In this document: positions 8,853 to 17,322 of the stretch, one piece after another
Position numbering within the stretch: the first letter of the stretch is position 1
How the letters are laid out: each line of letters begins with the position of its first letter
Source: Streptomyces rubrogriseus
GTDB taxonomy: Bacteria; Actinomycetota; Actinomycetes; Streptomycetales; Streptomycetaceae
DNA length: 64,000 nt
NCBI RefSeq assembly: GCF_027947575.1
Contig: NZ_CP116256.1
Coordinates: 5,084,001-5,148,000, forward strand
Direction of reading: 5' to 3'
Program-made: the position numbers and the translations under genes
Notes under the pieces: model-generated
The model's database searches: none
What the model saw: only the letters and a program-made list of their open reading frames with translations
Told to the model about the DNA's origin: nothing

Positions 8853-9530
8853 ATGAAGGGTGACCTCTTTTCCAGCGAGCACATGGTGCAGCCCGCCACG
8901 GCGCCGGGCATGACCGTCGAGAACTCCAAGTGCATCCGTTACGCCGTGAACGGCGAGATGCACGCCCGGCAGGGCGCGATGATCGCCTACCGCGGCAATC
9001 TCCAGTTCGAGCGCAAGGGCCAGGGTGTGGGCGGCATGCTCAAGCGCGCGGTCACCGGGGAGGGACTGCCGCTGATGGCGGTGCGCGGACAGGGCGAGGC
9101 CTGGTTCGCGAACGAGGCCCAGAACTGCTTCATCGTCGAGGTGGAGCCGGGCGACGAGTTCACCGTCAACGGCCGCAACGTCCTGTGCTTCGACGCGTCG
9201 TTGTCGTACCGCATCGCCACCGTCAAGGGCTCGGGCATCGCCGGTGGCGGACTGTTCAACAGTGTCTTCACCGGACAGGGCAGGCTGGGCCTGGTGTGCG
9301 AGGGCAGTCCGCTGGTCATCCCGGTCTCGCAGCAGTACCCGGTCTACGTCGACACGGACGCGGTCGTCGGCTGGTCGGCCGGGCTCGCGACCTCCCTGCA
9401 CCGTTCGCAGTCGATCGGCTCGATGCTGCGCGGCGGGTCCGGCGAGGCCGTGCAACTGGTGCTCCAGGGCGAGGGCTTCGTCGTGGTACGGCCGAGCGAG
9501 GCGACCTCGCAGAAGCCGCAGCAGCACTGA
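8853..9530 (+). CDS. AIM24 family protein
   Basis: 225 residues starting at ATG 8853, 11 bp after the TerD-CAP stop, so probably co-transcribed. The sequence is a beta-rich AIM24/TraP-type fold: ARQGAMIAYRGNLQFE near 40, then FIVEVEPGDEFTVNG, and VCEGSPLVIPV with VDTDAVVGWS further on. Mitochondrial AIM24 supports inner-membrane architecture. Bacterial members are often found beside Ter-type stress genes, as here, but have no established biochemical activity. The C-terminal 12 residues are polar and probably a tail. Confidence 0.88.
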   Translation: MKGDLFSSEHMVQPATAPGMTVENSKCIRYAVNGEMHARQGAMIAYRGNLQFERKGQGVGGMLKRAVTGEGLPLMAVRGQGEAWFANEAQNCFIVEVEPGDEFTVNGRNVLCFDASLSYRIATVKGSGIAGGGLFNSVFTGQGRLGLVCEGSPLVIPVSQQYPVYVDTDAVVGWSAGLATSLHRSQSIGSMLRGGSGEAVQLVLQGEGFVVVRPSEATSQKPQQH

Positions 9531-9556
9531 GCCCTCCCCCCGGAAGGAAGACTGCC

Positions 9557-10516
9557 TTGATCGCGATCACGGAGATCGAAGCCGCCGCCGAGCGGATCGC
9601 CGGACATGTCGTACGCACGCCGACCGTGCCGAGCCCGGGCCTGTCCGCGCTGCTCGGCGTCCCGGTCACCGCGAAGCTGGAGCTGCTCCAGCGCACCGGT
9701 TCGTTCAAGGCGCGCGGGGCCACGGCGAAACTGCTGTCCCTGACCGAGGCCGAGCGGGCCGCGGGCGTCGTCGCGGTCAGCGGCGGCAACCACGGCATCG
9801 CGGTGGCGGTGATGGCCGCCGCCCTGGACGTGAAGGCCACGGTGGTCATGCCGCGTACGGCGCCGGCCCGTTCCGTGGAGATCGCCGAGGAGGCGGGCGC
9901 GCTGGTGCGGCTCACCGACGGCATGGACAGTGCCTTCGCGCTGGTCACCCGGCTCCGGGAGGAGGGGCTGACGCTGGTCCACCCCTTCGACGACCCCGTG
10001 GTGGTCGCGGGGCAGGGCACCGTGGGCCTGGAGTTCGCCGAGGACGCCTCCGACCTCACCGACGTGCTGGTCAGCATCGGGGGCGGGGGGCTCGTCGCCG
10101 GCGTGGCGGCGGCGCTGCGGGCGCTGCGGCCCGGGGTGCGGCTCTGGGGTGTGGAGACCGAGGGCGCCGAGGCCATGTCGCGGGCGCTCGCGGCGGGCGG
10201 GCCGCTCACGGTGCCCCTGTCCTCGGTCGTCACCACGCTCAGCGCGCCGTCCGTCTCGCAGCTGACGTACGACCATGTGTCGGAGCTGGTCACCGAGGTG
10301 CTCGTGGTGCCGGACCGGGAGGCCGTGCGGGGTTCGCTCGCGCTCGCCGAGCACGCCAAGGTGTGGACCGAGCCGGCCGCCGGCTGTCTGCTCCCGGCGG
10401 CCCGGCGGGTGGTGGAGCGGGTGGGGGACGGAGCCCGGATCGGGCTCGTGGTGTGCGGGGGCAACTCCACGGTGGGCGACATGGCGGTGTGGGCGGACCG
10501 CTTCGGCCTGCGCTGA
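9557..10516 (+). CDS. Threonine/serine dehydratase-like PLP enzyme
   Basis: 319 residues from TTG 9557, chosen because GGAAGGAAG at 9542-9550 sits six bases upstream. Fold-type II PLP enzyme: the Schiff-base lysine is K51 in SFKARGA, the substrate loop is SGGNHG, and the phosphate-binding loop is SIGGGGL. The family deaminates threonine or serine to the 2-oxo acid, or racemises serine. The short length, with no C-terminal ACT regulatory domain, fits a catabolic or racemase-like member rather than biosynthetic IlvA. A hairpin with a T-tract follows the stop. Confidence 0.88.
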   Translation: MIAITEIEAAAERIAGHVVRTPTVPSPGLSALLGVPVTAKLELLQRTGSFKARGATAKLLSLTEAERAAGVVAVSGGNHGIAVAVMAAALDVKATVVMPRTAPARSVEIAEEAGALVRLTDGMDSAFALVTRLREEGLTLVHPFDDPVVVAGQGTVGLEFAEDASDLTDVLVSIGGGGLVAGVAAALRALRPGVRLWGVETEGAEAMSRALAAGGPLTVPLSSVVTTLSAPSVSQLTYDHVSELVTEVLVVPDREAVRGSLALAEHAKVWTEPAAGCLLPAARRVVERVGDGARIGLVVCGGNSTVGDMAVWADRFGLR

Positions 10517-10519
10517 CGC

Positions 10520-10570
10520 GGTCCGGGCCCGGACCCGGCGGGCCCCGCACCCGGCGGGCCCCGGGTTTTT
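10520..10570 (+). terminator. Rho-independent-type terminator after the dehydratase gene
   Basis: A perfect palindrome GGTCCGGGCCCGGACC at 10520-10535 is followed by repeated CCCGGCGGGCC sequence. A last short hairpin (CCCGG...CCGGG) at about 10550-10565 is directly followed by TTTTT. A T-run after a GC stem is uncommon in this genome, which makes a real terminator likely. Confidence 0.65.
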
Positions 10571-10679
10571 GAAGAAGGGTCAGAAACGGGGCCGGGACGC
10601 GCGGTCGCTGAACACACCCCGGTGCCCCCGACGTACCTCTGGTCGAGCGAAGAACCGGCGGTGCGAGCGAGGGATGGCC

Positions 10680-12295
10680 ATGGGCAGGGCGCACGTCTCC
10701 ACACACGAGCTGGTCGCCGGACGCTACCGCCTGTTCGAGGTCGTCCAGCGCGAGACGAACCGGGTCTGCTGGTCCGGGGAGGACGCCACGACCGGCCACC
10801 CGTGCCTGGTGACGCGGATCGAGCTGCCGGAGGGCCGGACGGGCGAGGCCGCCCGCAGGGCCCCGGGCCGGGTGATCCGCACCGGCGAGACCATGGCGGC
10901 GCTGTGCCCCGGGCGGATCGCGCGGGTACTGGACGCGGTGGTCGCGGACGGCATGCTGTGGACGGTCACCGAGTGGGTCGCCGGTGTGCCGCTCGGTGAC
11001 CTCCTCGACCGTCGGGGCGCGTTCAGCTACGCCCGGGCCGCGCGCGTCGGTCTGGAACTGCTCGCGGTGCTGGAGGCGGCGCACACCCACGGAGTGACGC
11101 ACGGCGAGCTGAGCCCGGGGCAGGTGTTCGTGCGCGAGGAGGGGTCCGTCCTCGTCACCGGCTTCGGGCTGGCCGGCGCCACCCTCGCCCCGCGGCTCAC
11201 CGCCCCCGCGTACGCCTCGCCCGAGCAGGCCCGCGACGAGCGGATCGGGCCCGCGGCCGATCTGTGGACGCTGGGCGCGATCCTCTACACGATGGTGGAG
11301 GGCCGTCCGCCGTTCCGTGACCGTGGCCGGCCCGAGGCGACGCTGAAAGGCGTGGACCGGCTGCCGCTGCGCACCCCGGTGCGCGCCGGTCCGCTCGCCC
11401 GGGCCGTGACGGGACTGCTGCGCAAGAACTCCCGGGAGCGGCTGACCCGGCCGGTGGTGCGCGCTGCCCTCGCCCGGGCGCTGACCGAGGACCCCGGCAC
11501 CGCCGTGGCCGAGGTGACGACCAGGCCCGGGCCGCGCAGTGTGTACGCGGCCGTCCGGACGGCGGGCCGCGACCGTTCGCGGCGGACCGTGGCCGCCGGG
11601 ACCGCTCTGGCCGTCGTGACGGTCGCGGTCGCCGTCCTCGCGGTCCTCGCCGTCACCGACGGGCTCCCCGGCAGGGGCGACGGCGTCGCCACGGGTGCCC
11701 GGCAGCGCCCCTCGGCGTCCGCCGCCCCGTCCACCGGCTCCGCGCCCCCGCAGCCTCCCCCGTGTCCCCCTCCTCCCCGCCGGCATAGCCGAGCGCGAGC
11801 GCCCCGCCGCCGGAACCGGGCGTCCCCGCTCCGGCCGGGTTCCGCCGCTACGACGCGCCGGAGGGCTTCTCCGTCGCGCTTCCCGAGGGCTGGCGGCGCC
11901 TGGGCACCTCGAGCGCGCCGGGTGGCGCGTACCGGGTGGTCTTCGGTGCGTCCGGCGACCCCCGGACGCTCGCCGTCACCTACAGCAGGCGCGCGGGCGC
12001 GGACCCCGTGGCCGTCTGGCGGGACGACGTCGAGCCGGGCCTCGCGCGCTCGGACGGCTACCGGCGGATCGGCGAGATCCGCGCGACCACCTACCGGGGG
12101 CGTGCGGCGGCCGACATGGAGTGGCTGGTCCGGGACGACGGCACCCGGGTCCGTACCTTCGGCCGCGGCTTCCTGCTCGGCGGCGGGCGCAGCTTCTCGC
12201 TGCGCTGGACGACGCCGGCCGGCGACTGGGAGGCCGACGCCAACGAGCGGGCGCTCGCCGCGTTCCTCGGCACCTTCCACGACGATGCGGCCTGA
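10680..12295 (+). pseudogene. Frame-broken Hanks-type pseudokinase with extracytoplasmic C-terminal domain
   Basis: ATG 10680 lies six bases after GAGGG and is preferred over ATG 10674. The kinase fold is clear (YASPEQA, DLWTLGAILYTMVEGRPPF), but the catalytic residues are lost. HRD is HGE at 141-143, DFG is GFG at 161-163, the beta-3 lysine position reads TRI, and there is no glycine loop. A membrane helix follows near residues 305-330. The frame then fails in a Pro-rich linker. The sensor-like C-terminal part (GFRRYDAPEGFSVALPEGW through FLGTFHDDAA, about 11806-12295) is in another frame. A TAG at 11786-11788 also lies in that second frame. Either a real disruption or an indel error in a GC run explains it. 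Confidence 0.7.
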
Positions 12296-12354
12296 CCCCT
12301 TCCCGCCCTGTTTACACCTGTTTTCCCTCGGGCCGGGCGGGGGACCCGGCCGTC

Positions 12355-13332
12355 ATGGCACACATCGGATACACGATGATGACCGAGCAGGCCGGCCCGC
12401 GGGAACTCGTCGGCCATCTGGTGCGGGCCGAGGAGGTGGGTTTCGACTTCTCGGTGACTTCGGACCACTACTTCCCCTGGCTGCGCGCGCAGGGCCACTC
12501 GCCCTACGCCTGGAGCGTGCTGGGCGCGGCGGCGCAGGCGACCTCGCGCATCCCGCTGATGACGTACGTGACCTGTCCGACGTTCCGCTATCACCCGGCG
12601 GTGGTGGCGCAGAAGGCGGCGACGCTGCAGTTGCTGTCGGAGGGCCGGTTCCGGCTGGGGCTCGGCTCGGGCGAGAACCTCAACGAACACGTGGTGGGCG
12701 GCGGCTGGCCGTCCGTCGACGTGCGGCACGAGATGCTCCGGGAGGCCGTGGAGATCATCCGCGCGCTGTTCGACGGCGGCCACGTGAACCGTCGCGGCAC
12801 CCACTTCGACGTGGAGTCGGCCCGGCTGTGGGACCTGCCCGAGAGCGCGCCCCCCATCGGCATCGCCGTCTCCGGCGAGCGTTCCTGCGAGCTGGCGGGC
12901 GAGTTCGCCGACCTGGTGATCGCCACCGAGCCGAAGCCGGAACTGCTGGAGGCCTTCGACCGGCACGGCGGCGGCGGCAAGCCGCGCGTCGGCCAGCTTC
13001 CCGTCTCCTACGACCCGGACCGGAACACGGCGATCGAGCGGGCCCACGCCCAGTTCCGCTGGTTCGGCAGCGGCTGGAAGGTCAACTCCGAACTGCCGCA
13101 CCCGGACTCCTTCGAGGCGGCCACCCAGTTCGTGACGCCGGACGACGTCGCCGAGTCCATTCCCTGCGGCGACGACCCGGACGCCTTCGTGGCGGCCGTA
13201 CGCCCCTACGTCGAGGCCGGGTTCACCGAGGTCGCCCTGGTGCAGATCGGCGGCGACTCGCAACCCGCCTTCCTGGACTGGTCGGAGAAGACCTTGCTGC
13301 CCGCCCTGCGGGAGGCGTTCGGGCGCGACTGA
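12355..13332 (+). CDS. F420-dependent LLM-class oxidoreductase (TIGR03557-like)
   Basis: 325 residues from ATG 12355. The luciferase-like TIM-barrel is recognisable from FDFSVTSDHYFPW, RFRLGLGSGENLNEH and the C-terminal FTEVALVQIGGD. The GSGENLNEH signature is typical of the F420-dependent subfamily close to F420-linked glucose-6-phosphate dehydrogenase. The substrate cannot be read from sequence. The gene stands alone between the broken pseudokinase and the SsgA-like gene, with only a weak G-rich ribosome binding site. Confidence 0.88.
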   Translation: MAHIGYTMMTEQAGPRELVGHLVRAEEVGFDFSVTSDHYFPWLRAQGHSPYAWSVLGAAAQATSRIPLMTYVTCPTFRYHPAVVAQKAATLQLLSEGRFRLGLGSGENLNEHVVGGGWPSVDVRHEMLREAVEIIRALFDGGHVNRRGTHFDVESARLWDLPESAPPIGIAVSGERSCELAGEFADLVIATEPKPELLEAFDRHGGGGKPRVGQLPVSYDPDRNTAIERAHAQFRWFGSGWKVNSELPHPDSFEAATQFVTPDDVAESIPCGDDPDAFVAAVRPYVEAGFTEVALVQIGGDSQPAFLDWSEKTLLPALREAFGRD

Positions 13333-13366
13333 AACCCGGGGGCGGGCGAATCACCCGGACGACTGA

Positions 13367-13390
13367 GCATCTTGCCGGTGGGCGGGGTAC
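13367..13390 (+). promoter_or_regulatory. Candidate SigB-type promoter for the SsgA-like gene
   Basis: GCAT at 13367-13370, then 14 bases, then GGGTAC at 13385-13390. This fits the Streptomyces SigB-group consensus GNNT-N14-16-GGGTAC/T as I recall it, and lies 35 bases before the GTG start. The -35 half is weak, so a chance match is possible. Confidence 0.45.
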
Positions 13391-13425
13391 TAGAGGGCTC
13401 TACGTCCGTCCTCCTGGAGGCCCCC

Positions 13426-13854
13426 GTGAACACCGTCGTGCACAAGACCCTGGTCGTGCAGCTCCAGGCGGGCGCCACCGCCGACCGGTTCCCGGTGCTC
13501 GCGCACCTCGCGTACGACGCGGCGGACCCGTTCGCCCTCACGGCGGTCTTCAGCCACGACGGCCGGGTGCTCGCCCGCTGGACGCTGGACCGGGAGATGG
13601 TCGCGGAGGGGCTCACCCGGCCGGTGGGCGTGGGCGACGTGCGGCTGCGGCCGGAGTCGCGCGGCATGTGGGACGAGCTGCGCATCGAGCTGCTGGGCGA
13701 CGGCCGGGCCGACGGGGAGCGCCACCGCGCGGTGGTGTTCGTGTGGGCCGCGGCCGTCGATGCCTTCCTGCGCGAGACCCACGCGGTGGTCCGGCCGGGG
13801 CGGGAAGTGGTGCGCGTCGACGACTTCCTCGCCGAGCTGACCGCCGAGGGCTGA
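13426..13854 (+). CDS. ssgC: SsgA-like sporulation/cell-division protein (SALP, probably SsgC)
   Basis: 142 residues from GTG 13426, selected because GGAGG at 13416-13420 is five bases upstream. SALP features: YDAADPFALTAVF, WTLDREMVAEGL, GVGDVRLRPE and a C-terminal FLRETHAVVRPG. SALPs are small actinomycete proteins that control septum placement, peptidoglycan remodelling and spore maturation, usually through partner divisome proteins. The ssgC label rests on recalled gene order near clpP3-clpP4 rather than on an alignment, so the SALP type is less certain than the family. Confidence 0.85.
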   Translation: MNTVVHKTLVVQLQAGATADRFPVLAHLAYDAADPFALTAVFSHDGRVLARWTLDREMVAEGLTRPVGVGDVRLRPESRGMWDELRIELLGDGRADGERHRAVVFVWAAAVDAFLRETHAVVRPGREVVRVDDFLAELTAEG

Positions 13855-13922
13855 ACGCCCGGGTCGGCCGGGTCCCGGGGCGCTGGGCGCCGGGGCTCGG
13901 ACGCCCTGGGGCCGGCACCGCC

Positions 13923-14426
13923 TCAGCGTGCCGTGTGGCGGTGCCGGGTCCACAGCGGTATCCCGAACCAGCACAGCAGGTACCAGAGCACCACGCCGGT
14001 GACGAGGTAGGGCACGAAGCCGTCGTGGGTGGCGACCCGCAGGATCAGCAGGAGCGAACAGGCCGTCGTCGCGAGCAGCAGCACGAGGCCGAGCACGGTC
14101 AGCCGGGACGCCCACCGCACCGCCTGGGGTTTCACCCGGCGTCCGGAGACGAGCCGGTGCAGGGACACCGGGCCGATCAGGGCGCCGGTCGTCACGGCGC
14201 CGAGGACCACCGTGATCAGGTAGATCATCTGATCGGTGTCCGAGAGGGTCTCGTACTTCGGCTGGAAGACGACCGTGAGCAGGAAGCCGAACAGGATCTG
14301 CACGCCCATCTGCGCGACGCGGACCTCCTGGATCAGCTCGGTCCACATCCGGTCGGCCCGCTCTTCCTCGGTCTCGTTGCGGCCTCTGCGCCGGCCCGAG
14401 CCCTCAGCCGCTTCCGCGTCCCTCAC
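13923..14426 (-). CDS. Four-helix membrane protein, DUF6328-like
   Basis: 167 residues from GTG 14426 behind GGGAGGA. The first 40 residues are charged (ETEEERADRMWTELIQEVR). Four hydrophobic helices follow: VQILFGFLLTVVF, MIYLITVVLGAVTTGAL, LTVLGLVLLLATTACSLLLI and YLVTGVVLWYLLCWFGIPLW. The layout and the WTELIQEVRVAQ-GVQILF segment match the actinobacterial DUF6328 family, which has no known function. Its 3' end faces the SsgA-like gene, with 68 bp between the stops. Confidence 0.8.
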   Translation of the reverse strand: MRDAEAAEGSGRRRGRNETEEERADRMWTELIQEVRVAQMGVQILFGFLLTVVFQPKYETLSDTDQMIYLITVVLGAVTTGALIGPVSLHRLVSGRRVKPQAVRWASRLTVLGLVLLLATTACSLLLILRVATHDGFVPYLVTGVVLWYLLCWFGIPLWTRHRHTAR

Positions 14427-14580
14427 GTCGTCCTCCCGGTGACCGTCGCCTGCGTCCTCTTCCCTGTTCCCGGGATCCCGCCACTCAGGCGCCGGGCCGG
14501 GGCGGTGACGCCCGGTTTGGGTGATCGGGGGGCGGTTACACGGGCCGGGAACGACCCAGGCGCGGCAAGGAAGGCGAAGG

Positions 14581-14931
14581 ATGTCCGACACTCGGCTCAC
14601 CGTGACACTCGACGGCGGCATCGACGACGCGCGGGCGATCGTCCGCTCACTGGAGGGCGTCTTCGGCGCTCCCGACGGCCGGCCCGCGGACGAGGGGGCG
14701 ACGGTGCACACCGCGACCTTCGACGCCCCGGACACCCGGCACGTCCCGGACGCGTCCTCGGCGCACCCGACGGGCGGCGCGCTGTCCGCACCGGTGACGG
14801 TCACCGTTCAGGGCACGCCGCAGGCCGTGGAGGCGGCGAGCGAGACGCTGTCCCGTGCCTTCACCGCGCGGAACGAGGGATCGGCCTCGGGCGACCAGGA
14901 GCGGGAGCGGCAGTTGCTCCTGGTGCCGTGA
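14581..14931 (+). CDS. Small hypothetical protein
   Basis: 116 residues from ATG 14581, preceded by AAGGCGAAGG. I do not recognise the family. The protein is polar and acidic, with a predicted alpha/beta start (TRLTVTLDGGIDDARAIVRSLEG), a linker rich in Ala, Asp and His, then a second beta-strand segment (PVTVTVQGTPQAVEAASETL). No membrane segment or metal motif is seen. Codon use is typical of the host. It starts about 150 bp from the divergent DUF6328-like gene. Confidence 0.65.
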   Translation: MSDTRLTVTLDGGIDDARAIVRSLEGVFGAPDGRPADEGATVHTATFDAPDTRHVPDASSAHPTGGALSAPVTVTVQGTPQAVEAASETLSRAFTARNEGSASGDQERERQLLLVP

Positions 14932-14958
14932 GGCCGGGACCGCTCACCCGTCGGCCGC

Positions 14959-15942
14959 CTACCAGCGGCCCTCGACCTGGTCCTTGACGCGCCGGTCGTA
15001 GAGGTCGCGGATCGCGGGCAGGGTGTCCTCGGACAGCTCCGGCAGCCGGGCGGCGTCCGTGTTGGCACGGGCCTGCTCGGGCGAACGGGCGCCCGGGATC
15101 ACACTCGTCACGCCGGGCTGCTGGACGATCCAGCGCAGCGCCAGCTGGGCCGGGGTGTATCCCTCGGGCGCGAGCGCGGCGAACTCGGCGGCGGCCTCCA
15201 CCCCGGTGGCGTAGTCCACGCCGGAGAAGGTCTCGCCCTGGTCGAAGGCCTCGCCGTGCCGGTTGAAGTTGCGGTGGTCGTTGGCCGCGAACACGGTGTC
15301 CTTGGTGTACTTGCCGGTCAGCAGGCCGGACGCCAGCGGCACCCGGGCGATGATGCCGACGCCGGCCTCGCGGGCCGCGGGCAGGACCTCGCGCAGGGGC
15401 TTCATCCGGAACGGGTTGAGGATGATCTGAACGCTCGCCACGTTCGGCCGGGCGATCGCGGTCAGCGCCTCCGCGCACGTCTCGACGCTCACGCCGTACG
15501 CGGCGACGCGCTCCTCCTCGACGAGGGTGTCCAGGGCGTCGAACACCTCGTCGCTGGAGTAGACGGGCGTCGGCGGGCAGTGCAGCTGCACCAGGTCGAG
15601 GCGGTCGACGCCGAGGTTGCGGCGGGAACGGTCGTTCCACTCCCGGAAGTTGTCCAGGACGTAGTTCTGCGGGACCTGCTCGACCCGGCGGCCCATCTTG
15701 GTGGCGACCAGGACGTGCAGGTCCGGCCTGCTCGCCAGGAAGGTCGCGATGGTCTGCTCGCTGCGGCCGTCGCCGTAGACGTCCGCCGTGTCGAAGAAGG
15801 TCACCCCCGACTCGGCCGCCGCCTCCAGCACCGCGAGGGCTTCCTTGTCGTCTACGTCTCCCCAGTCGGCGCCCAGTTGCCAGGTGCCGAGGCCGACCAC
15901 CGACGCGTGCTGATCCGACCTGCCGAAAGTGCGCTCGTCCAT
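14959..15942 (-). CDS. Aldo/keto reductase
   Basis: 327 residues from ATG 15942. The AKR TIM-barrel tetrad is visible: DTADVYGDG (Asp, Tyr), VATKMG (Lys) and LVQLHCPP (His). The NADPH-binding end contains SVIPGARSPEQ. The family reduces aldehydes and ketones with NADPH; no neighbour fixes the substrate. It lies head-to-tail with the downstream end of the FAD monooxygenase gene, 12 bp away, so the two may be co-transcribed. Confidence 0.88.
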   Translation of the reverse strand: MDERTFGRSDQHASVVGLGTWQLGADWGDVDDKEALAVLEAAAESGVTFFDTADVYGDGRSEQTIATFLASRPDLHVLVATKMGRRVEQVPQNYVLDNFREWNDRSRRNLGVDRLDLVQLHCPPTPVYSSDEVFDALDTLVEEERVAAYGVSVETCAEALTAIARPNVASVQIILNPFRMKPLREVLPAAREAGVGIIARVPLASGLLTGKYTKDTVFAANDHRNFNRHGEAFDQGETFSGVDYATGVEAAAEFAALAPEGYTPAQLALRWIVQQPGVTSVIPGARSPEQARANTDAARLPELSEDTLPAIRDLYDRRVKDQVEGRW

Positions 15943-15954
15943 GGTGTCAGTCTG

Positions 15955-17220
15955 TCATCCGCGGTGCGCGGGCACCGCGTCGGGACGCCCGGAGCGGACC
16001 CGTCCGTCGCCGGCGGCGAGTCTGCGTGCCTGGACGGTGCGCGCGATCACGGGCCCCAGCCGGCGCTTGACCCTGCGCAGCGTCTCCAGCCGGCCGGCCG
16101 CCCGGTCGATCCGGTAGTACAGCCGGGGCGGGAGGTGCGGCAGCAGCGGCGAGTGGCGCTGGCCGAGCAGGGCGAACATCTGCTCCGGCGGCAGGTGGAT
16201 GTAGCGGGGCAGGTTCTCGTACCACTGGGCGCTGAGTCGGGCCGCGCTCTGCACCGGCAGCAGGGCCGCCCGCCGTTCGCGTTCGTAGTGGGCGAGGGCC
16301 TCCGGCAGGGTGTCCCGCTCGCGCAGGGCGGTGGCCAGGGCCATGGCGTCCTCCAGGGCGAGCGTGGTGCCGGCGCCGATGGAGTAGTGCGTGGTGTGGG
16401 CGGCGTCGCCGAGCAGGACGAGGTTGTCCCGCGACCAGGTGCGGTTGGTGAGGGTGCGGAAGACGGGCCAGGCGGTACCGGCCCGCCCGGAGGACCGCGC
16501 GGTGAGCGGGTGTCCGTCCAGGACGTCGGCGAAGAGCTTCTCCAGCAGGACGAGCCCCTCGGCCTCGTCGGCGCGGTCCAGGCCCAGGCCGGTCCAGGTC
16601 CCGGGCGCGCACTCGACGACGCAGGTGCTGCCCTCGGGGCCGAAACCGTAGCCGTACGCCCAGATCCAGCCGTGGTCGGTCTCGACGAAGGCGAAGGTGA
16701 AGGCGTCGAAGACCTTGGTGGTGCCGAGCCACACGTAGTGGTCGCGGCCGCCGGTGATCTCGGTGCCGAAGTGGTCGGCGTGGTGGGTGCGCAGGGCGCT
16801 GCCCGCCCCGTCGGCCGCCACCACGAGGTCGGCGGCGGGCGGGTTCGCGCCGGTGACCGAATGCTCGAACGCCAGGCGCACGCCCAGCTCGCGGGCGCGG
16901 GCGGCGAGGATCGCGAGGAGCCGGTGGCGGCCGATGCCGAAGCCCTCGTCGCCGTGGTGCCGGGTGGCCAGGCCGCCGACGTGGGCGACACCGTCCCGCC
17001 AGCGCACGGAGTGCTCCTCGACGGCGCGGGCGGAGTCGGGGTCGTGCTCGCGGAGCCGGTCGAGCAGTCCGCGCCAGTAGGTGACGCCCCAGCCGTAGGT
17101 GGAGCCCTCCGGATCGCGTTCGTACACGGTGACGTCATGGGCCGGGTCCTGCCGCTTCAGCAGGATCGACAGATACAGTCCGGCGGGCCCACCGCCGACG
17201 CAGGCGACCTTCACACACAC
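15955..17220 (-). CDS. FAD-dependent monooxygenase, aromatic hydroxylase type
   Basis: 421 residues. The start is GTG 17220 or the in-frame GTG 17214. The N-terminal Rossmann loop is CVGGGPAGLYLS, and the second FAD motif is LVLLGDAAHTTHYSIGAGT. These place it with flavoprotein aromatic hydroxylases. The YGWGVTYWRG segment recalls the flavin part of salicylyl-CoA or anthraniloyl-CoA hydroxylases. The C-terminal 50 residues are basic. Three tandem 9-bp repeats lie just upstream. The adjacent aldo/keto reductase could act in the same pathway; this is inference only. Confidence 0.85.
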   Translation of the reverse strand: MCVKVACVGGGPAGLYLSILLKRQDPAHDVTVYERDPEGSTYGWGVTYWRGLLDRLREHDPDSARAVEEHSVRWRDGVAHVGGLATRHHGDEGFGIGRHRLLAILAARARELGVRLAFEHSVTGANPPAADLVVAADGAGSALRTHHADHFGTEITGGRDHYVWLGTTKVFDAFTFAFVETDHGWIWAYGYGFGPEGSTCVVECAPGTWTGLGLDRADEAEGLVLLEKLFADVLDGHPLTARSSGRAGTAWPVFRTLTNRTWSRDNLVLLGDAAHTTHYSIGAGTTLALEDAMALATALRERDTLPEALAHYERERRAALLPVQSAARLSAQWYENLPRYIHLPPEQMFALLGQRHSPLLPHLPPRLYYRIDRAAGRLETLRRVKRRLGPVIARTVQARRLAAGDGRVRSGRPDAVPAHRG

Positions 17221-17233
17221 CCCTGGTATGCAC

Positions 17234-17259
17234 TCATTACGGTCATTACGGTCATTCGG
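17234..17259. repeat. Three tandem 9-bp repeats upstream of the monooxygenase
   Basis: TCATTACGG occurs at 17234-17242 and 17243-17251, followed by the variant TCATTCGG at 17252-17259. The array ends 14 bp before the GTG 17220 start of the minus-strand monooxygenase gene. Direct repeats in this position are a plausible regulator binding array. It is also a local AT-rich island. Confidence 0.6.
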
Positions 17260-17322
17260 GACCGCAGAGTAACAAGGCAGGGGCCGCGGACGGGGGCTAC
17301 ACGGCCGTGGGGGTCGTCGGGG

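Noticed and set aside
10275..14987. Plus-strand open frame of 1,570 codons
   Set aside because: It joins the dehydratase tail in a wrong frame, the pseudokinase and antisense or out-of-frame sequence; only the kinase part is real.
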